Assembly: GCA_009192285.1 (NCBI GenBank)
Contig: CM018605.1
Location: 644,767-708,766, forward strand
DNA length: 64,000 nucleotides
Origin: Morchella semilibera
Lineage: Eukaryota > Ascomycota > Pezizomycetes > Pezizales > Morchellaceae
Reading direction: 5' to 3'
Under the pieces are notes generated by a model. That model searched no databases and had not been told where the DNA came from. It worked only from the letters and a program-made list of their open reading frames with translations. This document shows, piece by piece, positions 34,928 through 48,840 of the stretch (its first letter is position 1; each line of letters opens with the position of its first letter). The translations under genes and the position numbers were made by a program.

Positions 34928-35908
34928 TTATAGAAAGCTGCCCGAAGAAAACCGGTCTCCAAACTGTGCAGCTCTTTGTAACATTTCCTTCTTTTGTTGG
35001 TGTCCAATCTTGCGGCCTCCGGCGATATCTTTCTCGCGATCGAAGGCTCGAGCGCTTGGGTTGTCCTCCTTCTCGCGCGTACTTCCCGATGATTTGTGCT
35101 GATCGTACAGAGACTTATTCCGGTTTTTCTCCTAAAATATTGTAAGAGTTTATTGGGTATAAGGAATTAGAGCTAGGAGGTATTGTACTCACATTATATT
35201 CCTTGATTCTACGAGCAGTTTCCTCAGCTTCAGCAGCGTTAATACTGGGTTTCTTAGTATTATCTCCTTGGGCCGCGGGCTTTTTAATCCCCATGACTTC
35301 GTCATTGAGCCGCTTGCGGCGCTCTTCCGGTGATTCTGTCCACAAAGAATTGGATCCACCAGCCTTTTGCGGCGCTTTAGCTCCCTTCCCACTCTGGAAC
35401 TTTCGATTTTTTAGTTTTGTCGGGTCAACTTTCGAGGTCCAATCCTCTGATTTTGGAGGTACCAGCATCCACTCGTCGCGCTTCGGCTTACCATCCTCCG
35501 CCTTGACAGTTTGCGCCTCTGCAAACATCGCTAAGCGTCGTTGTGCTGCAAGTTCTTGATCTACCTTTTAAAGTTAACTTAAGATACATGGAGCTGGAGG
35601 AGATTATCTACCTCCGTCCCAGGGCCTGGCGGTAGCGCTGGCCCAATATCGTCGTCACTACTGCTATCACCATTATCATTATCGTCAGGGTATCCGGAGG
35701 GTCGTTCATCAAGGGGGGCTGGAGGCGGCGCTGGCCCAACCGTCCGCCTTTTCTTGCTGTCTGAATCCTCCAATGGTAGTGGTGGTTTTGGGGCCGCTCT
35801 TGCCAAAGAAGCAGCAGCAGCAACAGCGGCAGCTTCCTCCTCAGCCTTCCGTTTTCGCTTGGCAAGAATATGGGGCGGAATTTCAGGACCGACAAAATCT
35901 CCGTTCAT
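34928..35908 (-). CDS. GPALPP-motif protein (DUF3752)
   Basis: Small nuclear-type protein of the GPALPP1/DUF3752 family; function unknown. Exons start at 35908 (ATG, MNGDFVGPEIPPHILAKRKR); the GAG|GTAGAT and AAT|GTGAGT introns are phase 0. The first exon carries GPEIPP, VGPAPPPAPL and DDDIGPALPPGPGTE, the repeated 'GP.LPP' motif that names the family. Exon 2 has DEWMLVPPKSEDWTSKVDPT and FQSGKGAKAP. The last exon, recovered past the intron, reads EKNRNKSLYDQHK, PSARAFDREKDIAGGRKIGH and ends RFSSGSFL at 34931. 'REKDI' followed by a Phe/Ser-rich C-terminus is the conserved DUF3752 ending. Ala-rich and acidic tracts are low complexity. Divergent from VPS8. Confidence 0.88.
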
Positions 35909-36278
35909 TGTTAATGGTAGTTGTTGTTTTTGGTAGCTTGTGTTGTTGAAGCTTGGATGTAGAGCTCGTGGAAAGAAGGGCCCTTAATGTATTCTAAGGC
36001 TGGTATATAAGCCTACCCTAGGTATATTTCAGAACACTTGCATCGTCGCACAGCAGCTGCGGCTTCTCAGGAACTGCAAAGTTGCTTGGAACTTCGCGCG
36101 GATAGCCTAGAAACACTTGCCTCTGGATCTCAAGATAGCTGCAACCTTGGGCACACTCACATTGGTGGTACTAATTCATCGACGTCTGCGAAGCAACAGT
36201 AACAGCAGGGAAGCCTTCAGCCTCCTCCAGGATTGAGCTTTGAATTTGAGATATGAGAATTGAGCATAGGGCCCACCG
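35909..36278. promoter_or_regulatory. Divergent promoter region, DUF3752 / VPS8
   Basis: 370 bp between two start codons pointing apart. No named element could be assigned. Confidence 0.5.
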
Positions 36279-39200
36279 ATGAGCTCGATGCCGGCCGAGA
36301 GCTCAGAGCTCGCAAATGATAATCATGCAGGAGGTAATCAGGAACTACCGACTGAAGCTGCGGAAACAATACAAGAAAACGAAAACGAGCACACGATGGG
36401 AATAGATGAAAATATGGGGATAGGTGGGGATGGAGGAGAGCGGGGGGACGAGGGGAAAAAGGAACTACCTATGCCGACAACAACGACCTCAAAGGTGCTG
36501 GAATATTTACAAGAAGCAAGGGAGGAAAGCGGAGGATTAAAACCGGCGAATGCCTCTGTATTCCACTCATACAAAAATTCTGATGGCGGGGAGATAGAAC
36601 AAGAGAGTTCGCATGCCGATTCTCAAGATTCGCACCTGCCCCACGCAACAAATGGAAGAAATAGTCCTGCTCCGTCTTTCTCTAATCCCGATGATACACC
36701 TTCAGTACATGTGAGGTTTTTCCCGGAAATTTTGTTTCTTGATTCGTAGCTAACTTTACCAAGGGTTCTGTAGCATCTTCACGTAACAGCAGTGCATTTG
36801 GATCCAGATTTTCACCATCACCCTCACTAAGACCATTCGATAGGAGATTTCAGTCTCGCCTACAACCTGGGACCCCGACATTGTCGCAATCACCCCGTGC
36901 TCTCTCGCCGGCTCTTCTTAGTCCACATTCGCGATCATCTTCATCTGGTAGCCAAGCTGAGAATAGTGCTTTCGGGGCATTGGCTGAAGGATCGGCACCA
37001 TGGGATGTTGTTCGGTGGACTAAGCTTAAAAAGATCAAGAACCAACTCTTCTCAGAAGCCGGTAGGCGGAGTTTTGGAACTCCTACCTGTATTACCATTT
37101 CTGCAACTATTGCTGTAGGAACCTCTAAAGGTAGCATTTTAATCTTCGACTATAATCAAACTCTTCAATCCATAATAGGACCTGGAACGCAAGGTACAGT
37201 TTCTTCCTTAATGTAATAAATAGGACATAGCTGACGGGGGTAGCTGTCGAATGTGGTCCTATTACTGGCATGGCCATCTCTGCGGATCATACCACGATTG
37301 CTGGAGGCCATTCCTCAGGTCATATTTTCACTTGGGAACTATCGAAACCGAGTCAGCCATTCCTACAAATTCCACCTCTCCCGTTATCCCAACTGGCGAA
37401 TCGAAAAACGGATGGCCATGTCGAAGGCGTCTCAGTACTCCACCTTGGATTTCTTGGGACACGACACACAGCTTTGGTTTCTGGGGATGATAAGGGAATG
37501 GGATTTTCACATTTGGCTACCAGGGGGTTAGGAGTAGTCAGAAGAGTGGTGAAAACAACCAGGATTTTGGGGCGATATCCCCTTGATATCGCACCTGTTG
37601 GGCGTCCTCGCAAGCCCAGTTCAGTTCTTGGGTTTTCTGCCCTCCCACTAGGGAACTCTCCCCAAAAAACAGACACAATGGGGCTTGTGGCCTTGTTAAC
37701 ACCCTATCTTCTTGTCGTGGTGTCTACAACACCTATAGCTCAAACGCAACACAAAGCTGCAAGGCCAAAGGAAGTTGCACCAAATTCTGCTCTTTCGGGC
37801 TGTTTAGCCTGGTATCCCTTCACGAAGCTAAAGCAGGTTGCCATAACTTCGAATGCAACACCTCCATCATCAAATGCAAGATTAGTATACAGCTGGTCGA
37901 ATGTCTTGACTTTATTGGAGCTCTCAATTGCCGAGTCTGAGGAAAAGGAGGACCCAAATCGCCCCCCTATTTTAGAATTTCGACCTAAAAGCCGATTTCG
38001 GTGCGATGAAGCCATTGTGGCTGTGCAATGGATTAATCGTCAGGTTTGTATTCTCAAAATGTAGAGGTTTGGATTGCCTTCCTAACTTGAATCTAGATTA
38101 TCGCTGTTTTGACAGTTACCCAACGATTAATAATACTGGAAGATATTGCCTTACGAGTTACAGAAACATTTGATTTGATGCCTAAACAAATTCTTCATCT
38201 AGATTCTTTCTCCAAGCAACTTGATCCTTTAGTTGACCGAACGGACGACGAGAGCTCGATGCATCCACACGTAGCAGACGCCTTCTACAACAGTTTCAAA
38301 ACCTATAAAGGCAGAATGTTTCTTCTGGTGCGCCATTTTCGCTCCTTTTCTATGGCCTGTCTAATCCGGATTTAGGGTCAATACGATCTGTTAGTTGGTG
38401 CACTTTCTAACTGGGCTGATCGACTTCTTGCAATGATGGAGGTCGGAGACTTTATCGGCGCTATTCGCCTTGCTACATCGTATTATGTTGGAGAAACTAC
38501 AAAATTGACTATTGGTTTGCCTGAGGACTCTAACTCGCGGCATCCAATAGTACAGGGAAGGCTTTTGGAAATGATGTCTGCTTCTTTGCGATATGCTTTC
38601 GGAAAAAACCAAATATCATCGCAAACAGAGCCTTTAAGTAATGATCAATTACAGGATCTTGCCACCGTTTGTTTTGATGCTTGCTTAGCAATGGGCACCA
38701 TAGAATTTTTGTTTGAAGAAGCCTTTGACCATTTTGATCAAGGATCTGTTCAAGGCATCTTTCTTGAAACGCTCGAGCCACATATACTAGAAGGTCGAAT
38801 TCGGTCTGTCCCACCAACAGTTGTTAAGGCGCTTATCACACACTACACATCCCTCGAACTGGATAGTCGGCTAGAGGAAATCATCTGTCATATGGATACA
38901 AGGACACTGGATATTGATCAGGTCACGACTCTCTGCAAAAAACATAATCTCTATGATGCAATGATATACGTTTGGAACCGGGCTCTTGGCGATTACATTA
39001 CTCCCATGATAGATCTTCTCTCTCTATTAGTGCCATTACTAAGGAACGGCGTCAGCGAAACCGGGGACTCAATTTACGCCGTTAATGCACTAAAGATATT
39101 CCCATATCTTTCCTATACCCTTACTGGACGAGTTTATCCTACAGGAGAAGAGCTTATTGAGCCCGAAGCTTCAAACGCTAAGGCGGCTATCTATCACTTC

Positions 39201-41387
39201 CTCTTTTTAGGAAAAGCAATTTCATGGCCAAAGCACACGAATAAACCATTTCTTACCTCTCCCCATTCTTCAATTGAACCACCCTACCCATATCTTCGAC
39301 TCATCCTTCAATTTGATGCCTCGAGCTTTCTAAGCGCCCTGAATGAAGCATTTGAGGACCCCTTCTTGAACGACTCGCCTAAGTCTCTGAGCAATGGTGG
39401 GACAACAGGCCTGTCTGAGGAGCGGGTATTTTGCATCCACTCAGTAGACCGGCAAAGTATTGTGCAAGTGCTTCTGGACGTCATGAGCCCCACCGAATTC
39501 CCTCCACAGGATACAATATATCTCGATATGTTTATTGGGAGAAACCTGCCCAAATACACCCAATTCATACTTTTATCTGGAAGCGCCTTGCATCGGGTTA
39601 TTGTTGGTCTTTGCAACTATCCTGGGGAAGACATTGCCGATGACTGTCAACTTAGCGTTGAATACTTACTCACCGTATATCATCCTCCTGATATCGATGA
39701 TCTTGTTGAGCTCTTCACAAATGCGAAATTTTATCGAGTCCTAAAGTCAATATTTCGCTCCGAGAAGCAGTACGCAAGACTGATAAAAACTTATTTCGAA
39801 GACCAGGAATCACAGGAAACGGTTTTTGATTGCATCGGAGACTATTTACGACCTCGCAGCGGTCTTAACGAACGACAATCCAAAGAAGTCCGAAGGGTCA
39901 TCGAGCAGAATGCGCGACAACTGATTGATATTGATTGTATTCGAACAGCCCTTGTCATCAATACCTACATCCCTGAGATTCATGGAGTTCTTCTTGACTC
40001 GATTGAAGATCGTGCTCATGATCAATTCCTGTATCTCCGTACGATCCTTGAGCCGCAGGAAGCGAAGGAAGGCCATGGTAATAAAAGGCCAGCAGCATTG
40101 TCAAACCTCTCATTCGTAGAGCTATATATTAGGTTAATGCATGAATTCGATCCCGAGCACCTATCTGATTTTGTTGGTGGATTACAATCAGGCGATCTTC
40201 GTCTTGAGAAGGTTCTGCCGGTGCTGGAAAGTAATGGGGTTATGGATGTGGTTGTTTTATTGATGGCTAGGGAAGGGCAAGTTCGGGAAGCGATGAATCG
40301 ACTGATAACTCACCTCGGAACGTTGGAAGCAGCTTTGAGCGGTACACTCAGTGCGGCCATACATGTACATGAGCCACAATTGAGTTTCGGTGCAGCAACC
40401 GAGACTTTGCAATCACTACAAAAGCATGCCCGGGTTGGTGTTTGGCTTTGCCGGGGTCAGATGAAAACCGGGAAGCGGATGACGAGGGCTTCCAGGGACA
40501 GGAAGAGATCAGACGAAGCACCCTTAGGTGAAGAGGAAATTTTATGGTTAGATCTAGTGGATGTTGTGGTACGCATTGCAAAGAATTGTATCTCAATTCT
40601 GAACAGACCTTCTAGGAACTGGGCGACAGACCCCGATATTGAAGTCAATGGCTCAGCCGATCATCGCTCAACTGGAGTCGACAAAGGGAAGATTATACAA
40701 TCTCTTCGACTATTTGTTCAGGACACCTTCTCAGCGCTCCTAGCAGCAACATCGAGCTCGCAAACTGTATCATTTCTTCAGATTCTCAAAGCCTTTCTCT
40801 CCCGTGCTTCAATGGCTTCACCTTCGCTTGCAGAACTTCGCAGTGTTCTTGGTGGGATTTTCGAGGCATACTTCTATGAGGAACAAATCTTATCACTCGC
40901 GAATCGCTTACTCGATAAAGACCTATTCGTCCACGTTGACGAGGCTGCCTCATTGCGCCAGAAAGGATGGCGCCCAGCATCACAGACCTGCGAGGCCTGC
41001 GGTAAAAGAGTGTGGGGCCGTGGTGCGGCAGGTGGTATCTACACTGCATGGGAGAAACGTCGGGTGGGAAACCTCAAGCGCCTAGAAAAGCTACGTGAGG
41101 AACGAAGGTTAATAGCTGAGGGACCATTGTCCGCTGTTGCTCGGGGAAAGAGTCGGGCAAAGATAAGTGATATCGGCGAAATGGGCGGGGAAAATTCCAA
41201 CGATGCTGGTGGTAGTGGAGATGGGTCTGGAGATAAAGAGGAGGAGTCTGGTGAACTTCTGTTATTTAATTGTCGTCATATCTTTCACAGGAAGTGTCTG
41301 GATAATCTGCAGGAGCAACACTCTCCAGACAGCGACTGGGCATTTAGGTGTATTATCTGTGGGCATGCTGGGCAAGGCATTAAATGA
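36279..41387 (+). CDS. VPS8: CORVET complex subunit Vps8
   Basis: Membrane-tethering subunit specific to CORVET, which binds Rab5-type GTPases on early endosomes. Exons: 36279-36710, 36764-37193, 37244-38043, 38097-38327 and 38376-41387 (1,634 residues). Intron 1 ends with an AAG acceptor (CTAAC branch just before it); joining at 36764 gives GSVASSRNSSAFGSRFSPSP and restores frame. The N-terminal part is acidic and Ser-rich with RPFDRRFQSRL. A beta-propeller region follows (APWDVVRWTKLKKIKNQLFS, GPITGMAISADHTTIAGGHS). A long alpha-solenoid runs through exon 5. The C-terminus has a split RING-like zinc finger: CEACGKRVWG near residue 1500, then FNCRHIFHRKCLDNLQEQH and CIICGHA. Length and architecture match fungal Vps8. 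One TACATGTA octamer lies in this coding exon (40371). Confidence 0.93.
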
Positions 41388-42269
41388 TGAGCGTTGAGCG
41401 TGGTGTGTTTTGATCAAAAATATCATGGAACGCATGCAATTGAATATTTTTCCCCCCCTCTTGTTCGTGTGAGGGGGTTTTTGTCTTTTGCTAATCTTGG
41501 GGCATTGGTATTATAGGTGAGAGCTTTTCATGTATCTATTTATCAATTGTAATTTGTATATGCACATGTAGTGATGTGATATGACGGATCGAGGTCTGGT
41601 AGTTTAAGGATGTACAATACTGTATATATATATACATGTGTTTTTAAACTAAGAATACCCATCACCTATAGTATATTATCCTACGCGTAATAATCGTAAT
41701 ATAGGCCCTTTGCGCAAAAGACTCTGTTTGTGCAGAGGGCCTAATGTCTGCAATAATCAGCGTCTGAGGGGAAAGCCTCAAACCTGATCATGCAGTGTTA
41801 GAGCTTGTGGTAAAGCAAATCAGAATCCATCCTCGTCCTCGTTCATCTGTCAGCATGGGTACATGTCAATGATATGTAAGATGGATTAAATTCAACTTGT
41901 ACTAAATTCATATTTGGGTAGCTCATTGTAAAATTAAATTGAAGAGACGAGTAAAATAGTTTAAATCATGCATAAAATCTCAAAGGTCATCATGCTCTAA
42001 AACACTGGATGCCGCGTACCGCTCGCCGAAATCTCCTTTTGAGGTTAGAGTGCACAAGCATATCTTGGCGAAACAAGGATCAACGCACACACACACAAAA
42101 GTAAGAAAGAGGAAAAAAAAAACTTTCCACCCCACACAGGCCTAACAAAAACCCCACCGCATTTTCTTATCCCCCTCCTTCCTCTCACCACCCCTCCCCT
42201 CTTCACCGTTCATCCCTAAACTCTTTTTTCCTCACCAAATTTCTTTCGCTGCCTCTAAATACCATTACA
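41388..42269. promoter_or_regulatory. Upstream region of the Hsp70 gene
   Basis: VPS8 3' flank, then an AT-rich stretch. A strongly pyrimidine-rich leader (42160-42269, CCCTCCTTCCTCTCACC-like) runs up to the Hsp70 ATG. Such CT tracts are common before highly expressed fungal genes. No perfect heat-shock element was recognised. Confidence 0.5.
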
Positions 42270-44636
<2,367 letters not shown>

Positions 44637-45098
44637 TTCAAAAACTCAATAAATTTTTCTTCTGTCATGTTCTGGTATTTCTATTTTCTTTGACGCTGTA
44701 ATCGAATGGTTATGGTGTTGTCACCAAAAGTACCTTTTTTTTTCTTCACGGGGGTTTTATCACTTTTGGTTTGCATGCCATGAAGTAAGTGGCGAAAGGG
44801 GAAGGGATACGTAGTTATGTTTTTTTTTCTTTCTATTTTCTTCTCATTCTGGTGGTGCACATAGATCCAAAAATTATGTTCTAAAAGGGCACTCCTCAGT
44901 TGGGTGATGAATGCATGTAGCTTGCCCGAGTATGGGTACACATGTTGCGTTGTTAGTGATTTGCCCTAGCCCTACACACAAGAATTGCGCTGCTGGCTAT
45001 CCTAGAGCCTCTCGGTTGCTGGCGTATGACCTGCGCAGGAAGCTCCTTTCCTTACGAATTCTTCAAGTTCTAGCAACACGCACGTTTCCACTACAAAC
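44637..45098. other. Intergenic region
   Basis: Hsp70 3' flank and dehydrogenase upstream region, 460 bp. Nothing recognised. Confidence 0.5.
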
Positions 45099-46834
45099 AT
45101 GCCCATTCCAGTGCTTGGGGAGATCTATTTCAATGGAATCCACTCCATTCCATTTCTTTTACCAGCTCTTAAAGTTCTACCATGGCTCGCTCTGCTCGTT
45201 TTACTAAAGACCTGGTTCGGTGGCTCAAAAAATGCAAATGAACGAGTTATGCATAGTAGAGTAGCCATAGTGACAGTATAGTCCCCTTCCTTTTGGTTTT
45301 GTATCATACGAGAGACCCTAATTTTCACTAGGGTGGTACAGCTGGAATAGGGGCAGCTGTTGTTGCTGATCTTGCATCTCGTGGCTGCCAACTTATTCTA
45401 CTTGTACGTGATCCTAAGGACGTATTTACTCAAGATTATATCGAGGACCTCCGCGAGCGCTACAACAACCAGTTGATATACGCAGAAGAATGCGATCTTA
45501 GATCCCTCCACAGCGTCAGGAAGTTTGCGACCAAGTTTATTGATAATTCACCCCCGCGACGCGTGGATATGGTCATATGTTGCGCTGGCATCATGGCGCC
45601 ACCGATGACTGCAAAGGTTTTGACTAAAGACGGTGTCGAAGCTCACTGGGGCATTAACTACCTTGCGCATTTTCATCTACTTAATATCTTGACACCCACC
45701 CTTCGTGTACAACCGCCGGATAGAAATGTCCGTGTGCTTATGGCAACCTGCTCTTCTCACGTCCTCGGCGAACTTGATCTCAACGATGTACAGTTTCTCC
45801 AGCGTGGGTATCCGACTATGCGGCAATGGCGCTCGTATGGTGCATCCAAAATGGCCCTTATGGCATTTGCCTGCGAATTTCAGCGCCGTATGCACGCCTA
45901 CGAAAGACCCGATAAACAACCCAATAACGTCCGTATTTTCAACATTGATCCCGGCCTTGTGAGGACCCCTGGAACGAGGCGTTGGTTGAGTCTGGGAAGC
46001 ATTTGGGGATTGCTGCTATACATGATCACATATCCATTCTGGTGGTTGGTCCTCAAGAGCCCCGAGCAAGGTGCACAAACATTTTTGGCTGCAGCCATGA
46101 GCCCTGAATGTGGTGTAGGCGAGGGTGGGAAGTTTTTGCGTGAATGCCGCGGTGCCCCGTATGAGCTCCTCTTTTTCGAGCACAAAAGAAAAGGGGGGGA
46201 AAAAGCTAATTAATCTATTAGATATCGCAAAGAAATTCTCACCACAGAAGAACTTGGAAAAACACTTTGGGCCTTCACCGAGCAACAAATCAAGGACCTT
46301 GAGAAGGAAGCGGCTGTTAAACGCGCTAAGGAAGAAAGGGCTGCTAAAAAGGAAGCTAAAGCTGTTGGTAAAGCCACTACAGACGCCTCAAAACCTAAAA
46401 TCCCCGCTATTCCCAGAATGTTCGACCCTACAAAGCCTCTGGCCCCCGAAGAAGAATTCATATTCCCAGAATTTGAATCCATGAACGACGAAGAGCTTAA
46501 GGATATCGTAAAGAAGGCCGCCGAGGCCCGTGCTAAAAAGGAGGCGCTGGATAAACTTATTGCTGAGGAGGAGGAAAGGGATCGTCATGATCGAGCAATT
46601 GCTAAGCTCCCCGAGGGTGTTCTCGATACGCCGAGCAGGAATACTAGGAGCCGCACAGCAGAACTCTCTGGGCAAAGGATTATTGAACTCGAAGACTCGG
46701 TCCCAAGGTCGAAAGCGGGACCCATGCCAAAAGTGGAGGAAGTCATTGCAGAAGAAGCATCTCTGGTGGCTAGCCCTGCTTCCTCGAGGCCCGGTACCCC
46801 GAGCAAGAACAGAAGGCGGACAAAGAGAGCATAA
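45099..46834 (+). CDS. Short-chain dehydrogenase, RDH-like, with charged C-terminal tail
   Basis: NAD(P)-dependent oxidoreductase of the short-chain dehydrogenase family, membrane-anchored, probably on ER or lipid droplets; substrate unknown. Exons 45099-45275, 45332-46158 and 46222-46834 give 538 residues. The N-terminal hydrophobic segment is IPFLLPALKVLPWLALLVLL. The Rossmann loop is formed across the first splice (VAIVT|GGTAGIGAAVVADL, TGxxxGIG), then CCAGIMAPP and the catalytic YGASK. The second splice (CC|GTATGA...CTATTAG|A) joins ECRGAP to YRKEILTTEELGKTLWAFTE, so the open frame that runs on to 46213 is not the real end. The tail after residue about 340 is Lys/Glu/Ala-rich and probably coiled, followed by FDPTKPLAPEEEFIFPEFES and a basic Ser/Pro end. 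The SDR core matches fungal retinol-dehydrogenase-like enzymes. Confidence 0.85.
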
Positions 46835-47350
46835 TTGATAAATGATGAAAAATGGGCTAGGTAATGGTTTTTCTTTTGTGGTCTTTGGATATAGATTTGC
46901 ATAGATAGGCGTACGCACGGCAAAATGACTCAGGTTTAGTTATAATTTTATGTTAATGGAGCGTCGAGAAAAAGAGGAGATGCCCACACGAGAAATAAAA
47001 TATAGTCCTCGAAACTTCTACCCCCGATACTTCGTTCAGGCCCATTTCTAATTTAATGCACCTAGATACCGTATTTATCTATTGAGGAGCTTACTCGGAT
47101 GAAAAGTTAGTATTTCATCTCAACAGAAGATTTCCTCTAGGCGTAATGTAGATGAAGGCTTAGGTACACCCGCGTGGGAAAAATTGAGGAAACAACGCCT
47201 AGACATGATAAAAAAGTAAATACAAAATGAAAAAGTGAGTAGGTACAATGGCCTCTGGGGTCTATCTACTACTTTGTATGGCCCTCTATATTCTTTACTA
47301 CTGCCGCCATCCTTTTTGGCATCCACCAATACGTTGTCCCAATCTAATCC

Positions 47351-47449
47351 TCACTCCCCCCAAGCTTTCCGGGAAAGTTCTTCTTCAATAATCTTTACCC
47401 TCTCATTCAGATGAGCCTCTCTTCGCTTGCTGACCTTGTCAAAAGGCAT
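47351..47449 (-). CDS. Possible small protein with in-frame stop before a second open stretch
   Basis: ATG at 47449 opens 32 codons (MPFDKVSKRREAHLNERVKI then IEEELSRKAWGE) ending at TGA 47353-47351. The sequence is charged and predicted helical. Beyond the TGA the same frame stays open to 47120 with DWDNVLVDAKKDGGSSKEYR and GPYKVVDRP. Either the second part is untranslated, or GA|GTGAGG at the stop is a splice donor, or the TGA is read through. I do not recognise a family. Weak call. Confidence 0.3.
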   Translation of the reverse strand: MPFDKVSKRREAHLNERVKIIEEELSRKAWGE

Positions 47450-47553
47450 TGTTGTTGAGTACTAGTATGCCTTTATTGCTTAACCTAAGTTGTGGGCGCT
47501 CACTTTTTTCACTCGGGTGTACATATGTAGTCATGTAAATAAAGCATGTATCT

Positions 47554-47639
47554 GTACTCCGGTATCAAGGGTAAGTGGATAGAGCGTAACAACACAAACC
47601 ACACCGCGTTCTACTCACTTACCGTTGGCGCCGTAGTAC
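47554..47639. repeat. TA-flanked foldback element, copy B
   Basis: 86 bp. The left arm GTACTCCGGTATCAAGGGTA pairs with the reverse complement of the right arm (GTACTACGGCGCCAACGGTA) over about 33 bp with several mismatches. Shares its core with copy A at 24182-24260; B has an 8-bp insert (ACCACACC). Confidence 0.75.
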
Positions 47640-48601
47640 TCTCATCAGACACATGGGACTGAGTTTATGGACATTATTACCCTAACCGTAGCTAAAATAA
47701 TATCCGGCCACAGCTCGTGGTTACCCATGCATGCATAATTGATCGGGAGGTAGTAATTTATATGACTTCTTACGCACTGATTTTGGTATATGCGCGTACC
47801 AATAGCAGATATGTATTAACTTTTGTTGTCTCGAACCAGACACCAGTGATTGAGTATTGATTAGCCTCGCATCCCAAATTTACCTATATATACAGTATGA
47901 AAAAATGGGGTGAAATCACTACCATAGGGCTACGGAATTTAGTGATAAATACCGAATTAAATCGGCATTAGAGGAAGAGTACTGTACAAATACCGTATGT
48001 ATTCTTATCGCAATGCTAGCGTACCAACGAGAATACCGTAGTGATCCCACCCCTCTTTTTGGTACTGTATAGTAGGTTTGGCTCGAGACAATAGCCTTGC
48101 CTCAGTATGATCGCGACCAACCAAGCTCATATCAAAAATTAGAATATATACATAGAGGAACGGTATATAGTAAAGAAGTAGATACACTAGCTAATGCACG
48201 GATGAATTTACAATATACCAACATACGCTCGCTCGATCGAGTGATAATCCGTGATCTAGTTTTATACCGTTATATCCTTTGAACTGGCGTGGACGTGATA
48301 TAACAAGACATTATATAATTATATTCATCTTATTTTATCTGTATACGGTAAGATATACCTTGATATAATCCAGGGAGGAAAGGTGGTATGGTCACTCTAC
48401 AGGTTGTGTCGATCCTAGGCACATCATGAATGTGAATATACATTGTATGTCGTGACCCTGACTCTTCGGATCCAAACTTCTGAGCTACTACAGAGAGTTA
48501 CATGTAGTAACAAGTAAACTATGGTGCTGCGAGCGGTTCGGACATATTGTCTACCACATAAGTACTGACATAGATCTCTTCCTAGCCCGATATACATTAG
48601 G

Positions 48602-48840
48602 TACAGCCGCGTCCGCAAAGTTTTGGCACCCCCAGTCTCGAAGCTCATGATCAGTTCAAACCGTGATATAAACAACCAGATAAGAGTGACTGCAATGACA
48701 GTTTATAGTTACATATCCCTATACTTCCGTCTATCACAACCCTTCGCAACCCTACCTTTCGATGAAGGGACCGAAATATTTTGTTTGTTGTAATCGCAGA
48801 TGTTTTTATAGGGTGCCAAAACTTTGCGGACGCGGCTGTA
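48602..48840. mobile_element. Tc1/mariner-type MITE (non-autonomous)
   Basis: Perfect terminal inverted repeats: 48604-48631 and 48811-48838, starting CAGCCGCGTCCGCAAAG and continuing TTTTGGCACCC. Each end is flanked by TA (48602-48603, 48839-48840), the target-site duplication of Tc1/mariner elements. The palindromic match extends through the TA to a flanking G/C. The internal 180 bp has no transposase ORF. Terminal CAG and the inner AAAGTTTTGGCACCC resemble Tc1-like ends. It is a deletion derivative mobilised in trans, or a dead copy. Confidence 0.85.

Noticed and set aside
36711-36763. Frame error at the first VPS8 intron
   Set aside because: The obvious TAG acceptors give a wrong phase, but the AAG acceptor at 36763 with a CTAAC branch site restores frame exactly.
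45473-46213. Dehydrogenase ending at 46213
   Set aside because: A conserved C-terminal block (YRKEILTTEELGKTLWAF) is reached by splicing at 46158/46222 and the frame then stays open to 46834.
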